From positions 1 to 16,010 of the forward strand of contig JAIRSA010000064.1 of assembly GCA_031255695.1 (NCBI GenBank): a stretch of 16,010 nt of DNA, given 5' to 3'. Positions 15,781-16,010 of the stretch are shown in pieces. A program made the translations under genes and the position numbers. Source of the stretch: Eubacteriales Family XIII. Incertae Sedis bacterium. GTDB lineage: Bacteria > Bacillota > Clostridia > Peptostreptococcales > Anaerovoracaceae. The notes under the pieces were generated by a model that was not told the origin of the DNA, made no database searches, and worked only from the letters and a program-made list of their open reading frames with translations. Each line of letters opens with the position of its first letter. Position 1 is the first letter of the stretch.

Positions 15781-15816
15781 AATTGAAACAGCAATTGAAA
15801 TAGCAATTGAAACAGT
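15781..15816. repeat. Three tandem 12-bp direct repeats
   Basis: AATTGAAACAGC, AATTGAAATAGC and AATTGAAACAGT occupy 15781-15792, 15793-15804 and 15805-15816. They begin exactly where the inverted repeat ends and lie about 80 bp before the antitoxin start. They resemble regulator-binding iterons, but chance slippage in AT-rich DNA is possible. Confidence 0.75.
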
Positions 15817-15842
15817 GTCAAGTGGTGGCGGGCGGTTATGCA

Positions 15843-15890
15843 TTGCGCCAATCGCACGGCTATGCTATACTTATACTGATATAGGAGGTG
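15843..15890 (+). promoter_or_regulatory. Weak promoter and strong ribosome site for the antitoxin gene
   Basis: TATACT (15866-15871, repeated at 15872-15877) could be a -10 box. TTGCGC (15843-15848) lies 17 bp upstream as a poor -35. AGGAGGTG (15883-15890) is a near-perfect ribosome site 4 nt before the ATG at 15895. The doubled TATACT may also be part of an autoregulatory operator, as is common in toxin-antitoxin modules. Confidence 0.45.
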
Positions 15891-15894
15891 CGCC

Positions 15895-16010
15895 ATGCTG
15901 ATAACAGCAACCGAATTGAAAGCGAACATAGGCCGGTATCTCGACACCGCAAGCGATGAAGATGTATTTGTAAGCCGCAAAGGCAAAATCATCGCCAAGA
16001 TATCGAACCC
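15895..16010 (+). CDS. Phd/YefM-family antitoxin, cut by the window edge
   Basis: The 38 visible codons begin MLITATELKANIGRYLDTAS and continue with DVFVSRKGKIIAKISN. This is the characteristic N-terminal DNA-binding fold of Phd/YefM antitoxins: (I/V)xATExKxNxGxYL, then a strand with (I/V)x(K/R)xGKxxA. The ATG at 15895 has a strong AGGAGGTG site. Members bind their own promoter and, through a C-terminal tail not seen here, neutralise a toxin (usually RelE/Doc/PIN-like) encoded just downstream. The toxin gene would lie outside the window. The AT-rich upstream DNA and nearby gene fragments fit an accessory location. Confidence 0.88.
   Translation, partial: MLITATELKANIGRYLDTASDEDVFVSRKGKIIAKISN

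Larger units (their letters stand above)
15662..15894. other. AT-rich intergenic region before the antitoxin gene
   Basis: No protein-like frame was found. It contains an AT-only hairpin (arms 15673-15679 and 15688-15694), an inverted repeat, three 12-bp direct repeats and a weak promoter, described separately. The composition differs clearly from the GC-rich genes to the left. Confidence 0.6.

Noticed and set aside
15502..15894. Insertion-sequence remnant between the PrsW fragment and the antitoxin
   Set aside because: No transposase motif and no paired terminal repeats with target duplications could be found. The fragments match a PrsW-like protein and an acetyltransferase instead.
15777..15998. 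Minus-strand 73-residue frame at the right end ending LFQLLFQLLFQF
   Set aside because: It is the antisense reading of the antitoxin gene and the 12-bp repeats.

Overview
The window looks like a chromosomal stretch of a GC-rich Bacillota (Firmicutes) bacterium, probably in or near Clostridia. This rests on S-layer-homology (SLH) anchoring of a giant surface protein, purine-rich AGGAGG-type ribosome sites, a near-consensus sigma-A promoter, and the style of the antitoxin and ECF sigma genes. No taxon can be fixed from sequence alone. Most of the window encodes exported proteins.

Layout. Bases 1-2502 (+) hold the 3' part of a secreted multidomain esterase made of exact 1200-bp tandem units, each an Ig-like domain plus an alpha/beta-hydrolase, closed by a Big_2-like domain. 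After a strong stem-loop comes a membrane-anchored, TolB-like beta-propeller protein (2623-3864, +). A perfect bidirectional terminator (3958-3991) separates it from the convergent 3202-residue SLH protein (4088-13696, -), which fills 60% of the window. That protein has a signal peptide, several Ig-like/CARDB-like domains, a probable propeller, a 16-unit EPGD linker and three SLH repeats. Its gene contains an AT-richer segment at about 12170-13130. Upstream on the same strand is a small two-helix membrane protein (13788-14093).

Divergent from these is an ECF-type sigma factor (14314-14952, +) with a clear promoter. It overlaps by ATGA a second small membrane protein (14949-15185) that shares its N-terminal motif with the 13788-14093 protein. 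The pairing suggests a sigma factor with membrane-bound modulators beside a surface-protein operon. This is inference.

The right end is a gene graveyard. The second small membrane gene runs into the C-terminal half of a PrsW-like intramembrane protease in another frame, and that runs into the last ~55 codons of a GNAT acetyltransferase. An AT-rich intergenic region follows, with three 12-bp direct repeats and an inverted repeat. The window then ends inside a Phd/YefM-type antitoxin gene whose toxin partner presumably lies beyond the edge. No rRNA, tRNA, CRISPR array or complete insertion sequence was seen.
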